Assembly (NCBI RefSeq): GCF_014648695.1
Contig: NZ_BMRP01000031.1
Coordinates: forward strand, 1-64,000
DNA from: Streptomyces albospinus
Lineage (GTDB): Bacteria; Actinomycetota; Actinomycetes; Streptomycetales; Streptomycetaceae
Direction: 5' to 3'
Length of the DNA: 64,000 nt
Part shown: positions 9,541 through 18,846 of the stretch, one piece after another
How positions within the stretch are numbered: position 1 is the first letter of the stretch
Layout of the letters: each line of letters opens with the position of its first letter
Notes under the pieces: generated by a model
Told to the model about the DNA's origin: nothing
The model's database searches: none
Seen by the model: the letters and a program-made list of their open reading frames with translations, nothing else
Made by a program: the position numbers and the translations under genes

Positions 9541-10587
9541 TCAGGCCGAGTGCGCCAGCCCCTCCGGCCGTACGGGGTCGGCGAACGGGAGTCCCCTCGC
9601 GTACCGCTCCAGCTCGTCCAGCGCGTGATCGGCCATCCGGTGCAGCTCGCCGCCCAGCGAACCGGCGACGTGCGGGGTCAGCAGCACGTTCGGCAGCTCG
9701 TACAACGGCGAGTCCGGGGGCGGGAGTTCGGGCTCGGTGACGTCCAGTACGGCGGCGAGCCGCCCGCTGCGCAGCTCGGGGAGCAGGGCCGCCTCGTCGA
9801 CCAGCGAGCCGCGCGCGGTGTTGATGAGCGTGGCGCCGTCGGGCATCAGGGCGAGTTCGCGGGCGCCGATCAGATGCCGGGTGGCGGGCAGCGCGGGGGC
9901 GTGCACGCTGACGACGTCGCTCCCGGCGCACACCTCGTCCAGCGGTGCCGCCACCACACCGAGCCGGTCCGCCTCCGCGCCGTCCACGAACGGGTCGTAC
10001 AGCAGCACCCGCAGTGCGAAGGGGCGCAGCAGCTCGATCACCCGGCGGCCGATGTGGGAGGCGCCGATGATTCCCACGGTGCGGCGGTAGTTGCCGGCGC
10101 CGGCCAGCTCCCGCGGCCAGTCGTGCGCGGTGCGCAGGGCGCGGTAGCGGTGGGCCGCGTGCAGCACGCGCTTGTTGGCGAACAGCACGGCGGCGAGGGT
10201 GTATTCGGCGACCGGCAGCGCGTTGACCGCGGCGGCGGAGGCGACCGCGATGCCCCGGGCCCAGCAGGCGTCGGTGATGTGGTGCTTGACCGATCCGGCC
10301 GCGTGCACGACGGCCCGCAGCCGTGGGGCCGCGGCCAGTACGTCCTCGGTGAGCGGCGGCGCGCCCCAGCAGGTGAGCAGCACCTCCGCCTCGGCGAGGG
10401 CCGCGGCGACGCCGGGCGCGGGGTCGGCCAACCGGTGCGCCACGAGGCGGGAGTCCGTACGGGCGAGGGCGTCGAGCCGTGTGTGGTGCCGGTCGTCGAG
10501 CAGCCGCTCGGCGACACCCGGGCCCATGGACAGCAGCAGGGCCGGGCGGCGGGCGGCGGTGCGGGAGGTGTCCGTGGCGGGGCGCAT
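9541..10587 (-). CDS. D-isomer-specific 2-hydroxyacid dehydrogenase
   Basis: This 348-aa NAD-dependent dehydrogenase belongs to the PGDH/glyoxylate reductase family. The NAD site RTVGIIGASHIGRRVIELL (about residues 167-185), INTARGSLVDEAALL with its catalytic Arg, DVTEPELPPPDSPLY, and the catalytic His in LLTPHVAGS are present. The substrate cannot be read from sequence. ATG 10587 has AAGGAG 12 bp upstream. It is divergent from the SDR gene with 210 bp between the starts. Confidence 0.9.
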   Translation of the reverse strand: MRPATDTSRTAARRPALLLSMGPGVAERLLDDRHHTRLDALARTDSRLVAHRLADPAPGVAAALAEAEVLLTCWGAPPLTEDVLAAAPRLRAVVHAAGSVKHHITDACWARGIAVASAAAVNALPVAEYTLAAVLFANKRVLHAAHRYRALRTAHDWPRELAGAGNYRRTVGIIGASHIGRRVIELLRPFALRVLLYDPFVDGAEADRLGVVAAPLDEVCAGSDVVSVHAPALPATRHLIGARELALMPDGATLINTARGSLVDEAALLPELRSGRLAAVLDVTEPELPPPDSPLYELPNVLLTPHVAGSLGGELHRMADHALDELERYARGLPFADPVRPEGLAHSA

Positions 10588-10797
10588 GGGGTGACCGGTG
10601 CTCCTTGGTCGGGCGGTGGCCGGACCGGTGGGGCCGGCGCTGCCGCAGGGGTTCCGTCCGGTGGGTGGGGACTACCCCGGGGCGGCCCCGCCGACCCCCG
10701 CCGGCCGCCCGCCGGCGGTGAACTCCGGCCGCGACGGCGGGTGAACCCCCCACCGGGGAATGGCCACCGGCCGCCCCGACCCGGATACCGTTCCGGT

Positions 10798-11571
10798 ATG
10801 ACGACTGCACTGATCACAGGAGCGACGGCCGGCATCGGCGCCGCATTCGCCCGCCGGCTCGCGAGCGACGGCCACAGCGTGGTGCTGGTGGCCCGCGACG
10901 AGAAGCGGCTTCGGGAGCAGGCCACCGAACTGCACGACCTGCACGGCATCGAGGCGGAGGTGCTGAGCGCCGATCTGTCGACCGAGGACGGTATCGCCGC
11001 CGTCGAGGCGCGGCTCGGCGACACCAGGCACCCGGTGGATCTCCTGGTCAACAACGCCGGCTTCGGCAACAAGGGCGAATACCTCGAAGTCCCGATGGCC
11101 GACGAGCTGACGATGCTGAAGGTGCACTGCGAGGCGGTGCTGCGGCTGACCACGGCCGGGGTGCGCGGTATGCGCGACCGCCGGCGCGGCGCCGTCGTCA
11201 ATGTGGCGTCCGTGGCGGCCTTCGTCCCGCGCGGCACGTACGGCGCGAGCAAGGCGTGGGTCGTGCAGTTCACCCAGGGCGCCGCCCGCGACCTGGCGGG
11301 CAGCGGGGTGCGGCTGATGGCGCTGTGCCCCGGCTTCGTGCGGACCGAGTTCCACCAGCGGGCCGGGATGGGGACGGACAACATCCCGGGCTGGATGTGG
11401 CTGGACGCGGACAAGCTGGTGGACGCGGCCATGAAGGACCTGGCGCGCGGCAAGTCCCTGTCCATCCCGGACCCGCGCTACAAGGCCCTGATGGGCGCGG
11501 TGAAGCTCGCCCCGCGCGGCGTCCTGGGCGGTCTGACCTCCCGCACCGGCCGGAAGTACGGTCCGCGCTAG
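10798..11571 (+). CDS. Short-chain dehydrogenase/reductase
   Basis: This 257-aa classical SDR has TGATAGIG at the cofactor site (residues 7-14) and R34 after VVLVARDE, suggesting NADP(H) preference. NNAG, the catalytic Ser in VNVASVAAF, and YGASK are present. The C-terminal extension (GRKYGPR) and the motif CPGFVRTEFHQRAGM resemble the DltE/YqjQ-like group of unknown substrate. ATG start with no clear Shine-Dalgarno in front, so the leader may be short. Confidence 0.88.
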   Translation: MTTALITGATAGIGAAFARRLASDGHSVVLVARDEKRLREQATELHDLHGIEAEVLSADLSTEDGIAAVEARLGDTRHPVDLLVNNAGFGNKGEYLEVPMADELTMLKVHCEAVLRLTTAGVRGMRDRRRGAVVNVASVAAFVPRGTYGASKAWVVQFTQGAARDLAGSGVRLMALCPGFVRTEFHQRAGMGTDNIPGWMWLDADKLVDAAMKDLARGKSLSIPDPRYKALMGAVKLAPRGVLGGLTSRTGRKYGPR

Positions 11572-11674
11572 GACCCGGCCCCGCCTCTGCCCCGACCCGT
11601 CGAACGGGCCCCGGGGCCGCGTCCGCCGCGTCCCGTCGTTCGCCCGGCCCCCGCGCCCCTCCGTCGGCGCTCCC

Positions 11675-12346
11675 TCAACTGCCCGTCCGCCCCCGGTACT
11701 TCACCGCCGCCTCCCGGACCTCCCCGGGCAGCGCCGCGCCCGCCTCCAGCAGGAGCGGCAGCAGCTCGCGCCGGGTGGTCAGGGCGCGGAACATCATCAC
11801 GAGGGTCACCTCGTGGTCCGGGCGGTGCACCACCTCCACGGTGTCCCCGGCGCGGATCTCGCCCGCTTCCAGCACCCGCAGATACGCGCCGGGCACCGCG
11901 GCCTCCGTGAACCGCTTGATCCAGCCGCGCTCGCCGAGCCGCCCCTGGAACGTCCGGCAGGGGATCCGCGGCGAGGTCACCTCCAGCAGCAACTCCGGCC
12001 CCACCCGCCAGCGTTCGCCGATCCGGGCGCCGCTGACGTCGAGGCCGGAGGTGGTGAGGTTCTCGCCGAAGGCGCCGTTGGCCAGCTCGCGGCCCAGCGC
12101 GCGCTGCCAGTCGTCGAGGTCCTCGCGGGCGTAGGCGTAGACGGCCTGGTCGTCGCCGCCGTGATGGCGCAGGTCGACCACCGCGTCACCCGCCAGGCCG
12201 CTTCCGCCGCTGCCCTTGGGGCCGGGGGCGGCGACCGCCACCGGACCGTCCACGGGGCGTTTGTCGATGCCCGTACCGCCCTCGGCGGAGGTGTACGCGG
12301 ACGGGGTGGCCCGCCCCAGGTTCACGGTCAGCAGCTTCGCCTCCAT
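11675..12346 (-). CDS. MOSC-domain sulfurase-like protein (YiiM type)
   Basis: This 223-aa protein has the MOSC fold used for sulfur or molybdenum-cofactor ligands. GLAGDAVVDLRHHGGDDQAVYAY, FGENLTTSGLDV, and the conserved Cys in ITSPRIPCRTF-like TSPRIPCRTFQ are visible. The final part is a helical tail. The role is probably in Moco-linked sulfur transfer or N-hydroxylated compound reduction, by family only. It is divergent from the LysR gene (78 bp). Confidence 0.88.
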   Translation of the reverse strand: MEAKLLTVNLGRATPSAYTSAEGGTGIDKRPVDGPVAVAAPGPKGSGGSGLAGDAVVDLRHHGGDDQAVYAYAREDLDDWQRALGRELANGAFGENLTTSGLDVSGARIGERWRVGPELLLEVTSPRIPCRTFQGRLGERGWIKRFTEAAVPGAYLRVLEAGEIRAGDTVEVVHRPDHEVTLVMMFRALTTRRELLPLLLEAGAALPGEVREAAVKYRGRTGS

Positions 12347-12412
12347 GCCCGCACGGTAAGCCACCAGGGCAAAGGATGCACCCAATTTTTCCCGGTCTAT
12401 CCAAGATTCGCT

Positions 12413-12424
12413 TATGCTTGAGGC
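12413..12424 (+). promoter_or_regulatory. -10 element of a probably leaderless LysR transcript
   Basis: TATGCT (12413-12418) ends six bases before the GTG at 12425, leaving no room for a ribosome binding site. This fits a leaderless mRNA, common in actinobacteria. No convincing -35 is seen. Confidence 0.4.
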
Positions 12425-13336
12425 GTGATCGAAGCCCGCCATCTCCGAGTGCTGCGCGCCGTCGCCAGGACCGGCTCGTTCTCCGCCGCCGCGCGGGAGC
12501 TGGGCTGCACGCAGCCGGCCGTCAGCCAGCAGATGAAGGCCCTGGAGCAGTCCGCGGGCACGCCCCTGCTGGTGCGCGCGGGCCGCGAGATGCGGCTGAC
12601 GCAGGCGGGCCAGGCGCTCGTACGGCACGCCGTCGGCATCCTGGCCGGGCTCACCGCCGCCGAGGAGGAGGTCGCGGCGATCGCGGGTCTGCGCGCGGGC
12701 CGGGTGCGGCTGGTGTCGTTCCCGTCGGGCAGCTCGACGCTGGTGCCGACCGCCCTCGCCAAGATGCGCGCCGCCCACCCGGGCATCCGGGTCTCGCTGG
12801 ACGAGGCCGAGCCGCCGCGCTCGATCGAGCTGCTGCGCGGCGGCGACTGCGAGATCGCGCTGGCCTTCCGCTATCCCGAGGTGCGCGGTGCGGACCCGGC
12901 GGCCGGGGCGGAGTGGGAGGACCTGGTGGTCCGGCCGATCCTGTCGGACCGGCTGGTCGGGCTGGTGCCGGACGGCCACCGGCTGGCGAAGGCCGGCAGT
13001 GCGTGCTTCGCCGACCTGGCCGGCGAGCCCTGGATCGCGGGCTGCCCGCGCTGCCGCACGCATCTCGTCGAGGTCTGTGAGAGCGCCGGCTTCACCCCGC
13101 GCATCGATTTCGCGACCGACGACTATCCGGCGGTGATCGGGCTGGTCGGGGCGGGCCTGGGGGTGGCCGCGCTGCCCGAGCTGACACTGGCGTCGGTACG
13201 GCCCAAGGGGGCCACGGCGGTGCGGCTGGAGCCGGCCGTGCACCGCGAGATCGTCGCGCTCACGCTGCCGGATCTCGCGCAGGTGCCCGCGGTCGGCGCG
13301 ATGCTCGACCAGCTGGCGGACGCCGCGGGGCGCTGA
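12425..13336 (+). CDS. LysR-family transcriptional regulator
   Basis: This 303-aa protein has an N-terminal winged helix-turn-helix (residues 1-60: HLRVLRAVARTGSFSAAARE, TQPAVSQQMKALEQ) and a periplasmic-binding-like effector domain (about 90-300). It is divergently oriented to the MOSC gene, the usual arrangement in which LysR regulators control the neighbour and themselves. The effector is unknown. Confidence 0.93.
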   Translation: MIEARHLRVLRAVARTGSFSAAARELGCTQPAVSQQMKALEQSAGTPLLVRAGREMRLTQAGQALVRHAVGILAGLTAAEEEVAAIAGLRAGRVRLVSFPSGSSTLVPTALAKMRAAHPGIRVSLDEAEPPRSIELLRGGDCEIALAFRYPEVRGADPAAGAEWEDLVVRPILSDRLVGLVPDGHRLAKAGSACFADLAGEPWIAGCPRCRTHLVEVCESAGFTPRIDFATDDYPAVIGLVGAGLGVAALPELTLASVRPKGATAVRLEPAVHREIVALTLPDLAQVPAVGAMLDQLADAAGR

Positions 13337-13472
13337 CCGCGCGGGCCCGGGAAGGGCGGCGCGTCACAGGGGGCTGCGCAGCGGCAGCACGGACCGGAGC
13401 GGCGCGGGGCAGTGGCGGTGCGGTGCGGTGCGGATGCAGGATCGTTTCTTCGGTGACCGTCCGCTGTGGCGG

Positions 13473-13805
13473 TCAGGCGCCGGGCATGCTCGCGTGGCCG
13501 GGCAGCGAGGTCGCGGGAACCAGTCGGTGGCGTGCCCGGCCCATGAGCTCCTCGCGTTCGTCCTCGGTGAGGCCGCCCCAGACCCCGTAGGGCTCACGTA
13601 CGGCCAGCGCATGCGCCGCGCACTGCGCCCGCACGGGGCAGCGCATGCAGACCTCCTTCGCCGATGTCTCACGCGCGCTGCGGGCCGCTCCGCGCTCGCC
13701 CTCGGGGTGGAAGAAGAGCGAGCTGTCGACACCGCGGCAGGCGGCCAGCAGCTGCCAGTCCCAGAGGTCTGCGTTCGGGCCCGGGAGGCGGGAGAAATCT
13801 GCCAT
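13473..13805 (-). CDS. whiD: WhiD, WhiB-like [4Fe-4S] sporulation regulator
   Basis: This 110-aa WhiB-like protein has four cluster ligands, C23, C53, C56 and C62, then the YGVWGGLTEDERE turn motif and a basic C-terminus (GRARHRL). These cysteine positions and the divergent neighbour bldM identify WhiD. In S. coelicolor WhiD is needed for late sporulation and binds region 4 of the principal sigma factor. ATG 13805 has GAGGGGAC 9 bp upstream; longer upstream readings are not conserved. The C-terminal 12 residues (LPGHASMPGA) look species-specific. Confidence 0.95.
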   Translation of the reverse strand: MADFSRLPGPNADLWDWQLLAACRGVDSSLFFHPEGERGAARSARETSAKEVCMRCPVRAQCAAHALAVREPYGVWGGLTEDEREELMGRARHRLVPATSLPGHASMPGA

Positions 13806-13855
13806 TGCTTGTCCCCTCGAAAGCGATGCTGTTTCGGGCTCGGTGCTCACGACCG

Positions 13856-13880
13856 TACATCTACTGTCGAAGTAGATGTA
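13856..13880. promoter_or_regulatory. Palindrome in the whiD upstream region
   Basis: TACATCTAC and GTAGATGTA form a perfect 9-bp inverted repeat with a 7-base centre, 51-75 bp upstream of the whiD start in unusually AT-rich DNA. It is a candidate operator for a developmental regulator; I cannot assign the factor. Confidence 0.55.
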
Positions 13881-13883
13881 AAT

Positions 13884-13907
13884 ATGACTCATTGCGAATC
13901 TAGTCAT
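13884..13907. promoter_or_regulatory. Second inverted repeat upstream of whiD
   Basis: ATGACT (13884-13889) and AGTCAT (13902-13907) form a 6-bp inverted repeat separated by 12 bp, directly beside the first palindrome. Reading the whiD strand, TTGACT lies just beyond it, so the repeat may overlap the promoter. Confidence 0.4.
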
Positions 13908-14034
13908 AGTCAACGCGAAAATGGAAGAAAGAGAGCCAAATAGGGCATAGGGTGCACGCGTGGATGCCGGTCGCCTACTGGGTCGCCTGCGTATCCGGCT
14001 CCTCACGGAGCGTGCTGAACTCGGTCGCCGAAGC

Positions 14035-14062
14035 CGTAACTCTTTCGAGTGACCGTCGTTGA
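14035..14062 (+). promoter_or_regulatory. Sigma-BldN-type promoter of bldM
   Basis: CGTAAC, 16 bp, then CGTTGA matches the sigma-BldN promoter described for bldMp1 of S. coelicolor. It lies about 130 bp before the bldM ATG. This places bldM under the BldN cascade here as well. Confidence 0.85.
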
Positions 14063-14194
14063 GTGTGCGGAGGCGGTTGACAGAGGTAGCCCTCGGGCAG
14101 GTGTCCGAGGCCGTCAATCGCACAGGTGACGATACGTACCAGCCTGGAGGCTCAAGGTGACGCGCATCAGCTGCGAGAGCCGCGGAGGTCAGTC

Positions 14195-14806
14195 ATGACA
14201 TCCGTCCTCGTCTGCGACGACTCCCCGCTTGCCCGAGAGGCGCTTCGTCGGGCGGTGGCAACCGTGCCCGGCGTCGAGCGCGTGACGACCGCGGCCAACG
14301 GCGAGGAAGTCCTCCGCCGCTGGGGGGCGGATCGCTCGGACCTGATTCTGATGGACGTCCGGATGCCCGGTCTCGGCGGTGTCGAGACCGTGCGCCGGCT
14401 GCTGTCCGCCGACCCCGGTGCCCGGATCATCATGCTCACGGTCGCCGAGGACCTGGACGGCGTCGCGCTCGCCGTCGCCGCCGGCGCCCGCGGGTATCTG
14501 CACAAGGACGCCTCGCGCGCCGAGCTGCGGGCGACGGTGACCCAGGCGCTGGCCGATCCGACGTGGCGGCTCGCCCCACGCCGGCTGCGGTCCGCCGAGA
14601 TGGGTGCCGCGCCGACGCTCACGGCCCGCGAGATCCAGGTGCTGGAGGGCATGAGCCACGGCCGCTCCAACGCGGAGATCGGACGTGAGCTGTTTCTCTC
14701 GGAGGACACCGTCAAGACGCACGCACGGCGGCTTTTCAAGAAACTCGGCGCCTCCGACCGAGCTCACGCGGTGGCGCTCGGTTTCCGCTGGGGACTGGTC
14801 CGCTGA
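14195..14806 (+). CDS. bldM: BldM, orphan response regulator of aerial development
   Basis: This 203-aa protein has an N-terminal receiver domain (residues 1-120, D54 in LILMDVRMPG) and a C-terminal LuxR/NarL helix-turn-helix (about 140-200: LTAREIQVLEGMSHGRSNAE). BldM is an atypical response regulator that works as a homodimer early and as a heterodimer with WhiI late in sporulation. The sequence, the divergent whiD and the BldN promoter identify it. ATG with GGAGG 11 bp upstream. Confidence 0.97.
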   Translation: MTSVLVCDDSPLAREALRRAVATVPGVERVTTAANGEEVLRRWGADRSDLILMDVRMPGLGGVETVRRLLSADPGARIIMLTVAEDLDGVALAVAAGARGYLHKDASRAELRATVTQALADPTWRLAPRRLRSAEMGAAPTLTAREIQVLEGMSHGRSNAEIGRELFLSEDTVKTHARRLFKKLGASDRAHAVALGFRWGLVR

Positions 14807-14843
14807 GGTGTGGTGACGTGCAGCGATGCGGGGGATTGAAGAT

Positions 14844-14869
14844 CCCCGCCCGCCCTGTGGCGGGCGGGG
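14844..14869 (+). terminator. Strong hairpin terminator after bldM
   Basis: CCCCGCCCGCC and GGCGGGCGGGG form a perfect 11-bp stem with a CTGT loop, 37 bp after the bldM stop and before the sigma gene. No U-tract follows. Confidence 0.85.
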
Positions 14870-14993
14870 CGGCAAGGTGCCCCGCACGCCGCTCGGGTCC
14901 CGCGGCGGCCCGATTCCCCGCGCGGTGCCGCATCCTTGAGGCATGGAGTTCCTCGGGGACGGGTCGGTCGGGCACGAGGGGAGGGCGCAGGAG

Positions 14994-15662
14994 ATGACTA
15001 CCGGCGCACCTGCCGCGCATAACGCTTCAGTGCACAAGCATGGACCTGATGCCGATGATCGTTCGGCGCCAAGGCACCATGGACCGATGCGCGATGACGG
15101 GAAGCAGGAGATCGGCGCTCTCGTCGCACGCGCCGTCGAGGGCGACCAGCGGGCCACGCACGATCTGCTGGCCCATGTGCATCCGCTCGCCCTGCGCTAC
15201 TGCCGCACCCGGCTGTCCCGGCTGCCGGGTGACGCCCGGCACTTCGTCGAGGATCTGGCGCAGGAAGTCTGTGTCGCGGTGCTCTGCGCACTGCCCCGCT
15301 ACCGCGACACCGGAAAGCCCTTCGAGGCGTTCGTCTTCGCGATCGCCGGGCACAAGGTCGCCGACCTCCAGCGGGCCGCGATGCGGCACCCGGGCAGTAC
15401 GGCCGTGCCGTCGGACGAGATGCCCGAGCAGCCGGACGATTCCCTGGGCCCCGAGGAGCGGGCGCTGCTGAGCAGCGACGCCGAGTGGGCCAAGAAGCTG
15501 CTGGCCAATCTGCCGGAGAACCAGCGGGAGCTGGTCCTGCTGCGGGTCGCCGTCGGGCTGACCGCCGAGGAGACCGGGCAGATGCTGGGGATGTCGCCCG
15601 GCGCGGTGCGGGTCGCCCAGCACCGGGCGCTGAGCAGGCTGCGGGCGCTCGCCGAGCAGTGA
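14994..15662 (+). CDS. shbA: ECF-like RNA polymerase sigma factor, probably ShbA
   Basis: This protein of about 222 aa has sigma-70 region 2 (about residues 60-135: [30 protein letters not shown]) and region 4 (about 170-220: [37 protein letters not shown]). Its place between bldM and guaB corresponds to the sigma gene (SCO4769) that is the ShbA orthologue, which drives transcription of the principal sigma gene hrdB; this assignment is by recalled synteny. Start: ATG 14994 has GGAGGG 8 bp upstream; 14943 or 15087 remain possible. Confidence 0.82.
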   Translation: MTTGAPAAHNASVHKHGPDADDRSAPRHHGPMRDDGKQEIGALVARAVEGDQRATHDLLAHVHPLALRYCRTRLSRLPGDARHFVEDLAQEVCVAVLCALPRYRDTGKPFEAFVFAIAGHKVADLQRAAMRHPGSTAVPSDEMPEQPDDSLGPEERALLSSDAEWAKKLLANLPENQRELVLLRVAVGLTAEETGQMLGMSPGAVRVAQHRALSRLRALAEQ

Positions 15663-15759
15663 CCGGGCCGCGGGCCGTCGTCTCCCGGCCAACGCCGTGC
15701 CATATGGCGGGATGTCGCCGTAGGAACGTACGAGTGATGAGCCCCTCATCCGTCGTGGA

Positions 15760-15787
15760 TTGGGACACCCCACAAGGCCGTTAGCAT
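15760..15787 (+). promoter_or_regulatory. Candidate guaB promoter
   Basis: TTGGGA and TAGCAT are separated by 16 bp and end 40 bp before the guaB ATG. The match to the housekeeping consensus is moderate. Confidence 0.45.
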
Positions 15788-15802
15788 GGGAGTCCGCGCT
15801 GA

Positions 15803-17329
<1,527 letters not shown>

Positions 17330-17462
17330 GCCGGTAGCGCCCGTCCGCGCCGTCCGCGTCGTGGACGTGATGCGGGCGCGGGCGGTGGAGTGAGACGCTG
17401 ATGCGCCCCCTGTGTCCCCGGTCGGGGATACTGGGGGCGTATTCCGTAGGAAGGCAGAACAC

Positions 17463-18578
17463 GTGACTGAGATCGAGATCGGACGCGGCAAGCGTGGCCG
17501 CCGGGCATACGCATTCGACGACATCGCCGTCGTACCCAGTCGTCGCACCCGCGACCCGAAGGAGGTCTCGATCGCCTGGCAGATCGATGCCTACCGCTTC
17601 GAGCTGCCGTTCCTGGCGGCTCCGATGGACTCTGTGGTCTCCCCGCAGACCGCTATCCGCATCGGCGAGCTGGGCGGCCTCGGCGTGCTCAACCTCGAAG
17701 GGCTCTGGACCCGGTACGAGGACCCCGAGCCGCTGCTCGCGGAGATCGCGGAGCTGGACGGCGCCACCGCCACCAGGCGGCTCCAGGAGATCTACGCCGC
17801 GCCGATCAAGGAAGAGCTGATCGGGCAGCGGATCAAGGAGGTGCGGGACGCCGGTGTCGTCACCGCCGCCGCACTCTCGCCGCAGCGCACCGCGCAGTTC
17901 TCCAAGGCGGTCGTGGACGCGGGCGTGGACATCTTCGTGATCCGCGGGACGACGGTCTCGGCCGAGCACGTGTCGAGCGCCGCCGAGCCGCTGAACCTGA
18001 AGCAGTTCATCTACGAGCTGGACGTGCCGGTCATCGTCGGCGGCTGCGCCACGTACACCGCGGCGCTGCACCTGATGCGTACCGGCGCGGCCGGTGTGCT
18101 GGTCGGTTTCGGCGGCGGGGCCGCGCACACCACCCGCAACGTCCTGGGCATCCAGGTGCCGATGGCGACCGCGGTGGCCGATGTCGCGGCGGCGCGCCGG
18201 GACTACATGGACGAGTCCGGCGGCCGGTATGTGCACGTCATCGCGGACGGCGGCGTGGGCTTCTCCGGCGACCTCCCGAAGGCGATCGCCTGCGGCGCGG
18301 ACGCGGTGATGATGGGCTCGCCGCTGGCCCGTGCGACGGACGCGCCCGGCCGCGGCCACCACTGGGGCATGGAGGCCGTCCACCAGGACGTGCCGCGCGG
18401 CAAGCGGATGGACCTCGGCGCGGTCGGTACGACCGAGGAGATCCTGTGCGGTCCCTCGACGACGCCGGACGGGTCGATGAACTTCTTCGGCGCGCTGCGG
18501 CGCGCGATGGCGACCACCGGCTACTCCGAGCTGAAGGAGTTCCAGCGGGTGGAGGTCACGGTGGCGCCCCGGCGGTAG
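17463..18578 (+). CDS. guaB3: GuaB3-family IMP dehydrogenase-related protein
   Basis: This 371-aa TIM-barrel protein belongs to the GuaB3 group and lacks CBS domains. It starts TEIEIGRGKRGRRAYAFDDI and contains FLAAPMDSVVSP, GGCATYTAALHLMRTGAAGV and ADGGVGFSGDLPKAIACGAD. At the position of the IMPDH catalytic loop (GSICTTR) it reads GGAAHTTRN, so the nucleophilic Cys is replaced by His. Its reaction is therefore unsure. GTG start with AGGAAGG 10 bp upstream; ATGs further upstream lack support. Confidence 0.92.
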   Translation: MTEIEIGRGKRGRRAYAFDDIAVVPSRRTRDPKEVSIAWQIDAYRFELPFLAAPMDSVVSPQTAIRIGELGGLGVLNLEGLWTRYEDPEPLLAEIAELDGATATRRLQEIYAAPIKEELIGQRIKEVRDAGVVTAAALSPQRTAQFSKAVVDAGVDIFVIRGTTVSAEHVSSAAEPLNLKQFIYELDVPVIVGGCATYTAALHLMRTGAAGVLVGFGGGAAHTTRNVLGIQVPMATAVADVAAARRDYMDESGGRYVHVIADGGVGFSGDLPKAIACGADAVMMGSPLARATDAPGRGHHWGMEAVHQDVPRGKRMDLGAVGTTEEILCGPSTTPDGSMNFFGALRRAMATTGYSELKEFQRVEVTVAPRR

Positions 18579-18689
18579 CCGCCCACGTTTTTGGCTTTCC
18601 CGCCGCGCGGGTTGCCGTTTCCCGCCTTCGGCGGGAGGGGGTGTCGGGGTTGGCCCCGGTGTGTGGTGGGTTGCGGGTGCAGCCCTCCG

Positions 18690-18738
18690 GGGGTGGGTGT
18701 TCGGACTGCTGCGCTTTACGTCCGAACACCCACCCCCT
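18690..18738. terminator. Conserved-loop hairpin element, copy 1 (after guaB3)
   Basis: An 18-bp perfect stem (GGGGGTGGGTGTTCGGAC with its complement) closes a 13-base loop TGCTGCGCTTTAC. It lies between the convergent guaB3 and nucleotide-sugar dehydrogenase genes and can act in both directions. The same loop with a compensated stem recurs at 34920, and the flanks are similar too (GGCTTTCCCGCCG upstream, CCTCCGG and CCCCTCCCG around it). Confidence 0.85.
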
Positions 18739-18846
18739 CCGGTCCGCCCCCTCCCGCCGGTGCGCGGACCCCGCCCCGGTGGGGGAAGTGAGAAGCCCGG
18801 TTGTGCCTTGGCGCGGCCGGGCTTTCGGCTTTCCGGAGAAGTGGGG

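Noticed and set aside
13473-14123. A 216-aa version of WhiD starting at 14123
   Set aside because: WhiD homology and the ribosome binding site start at 13805; the upstream part covers the divergent promoter region.
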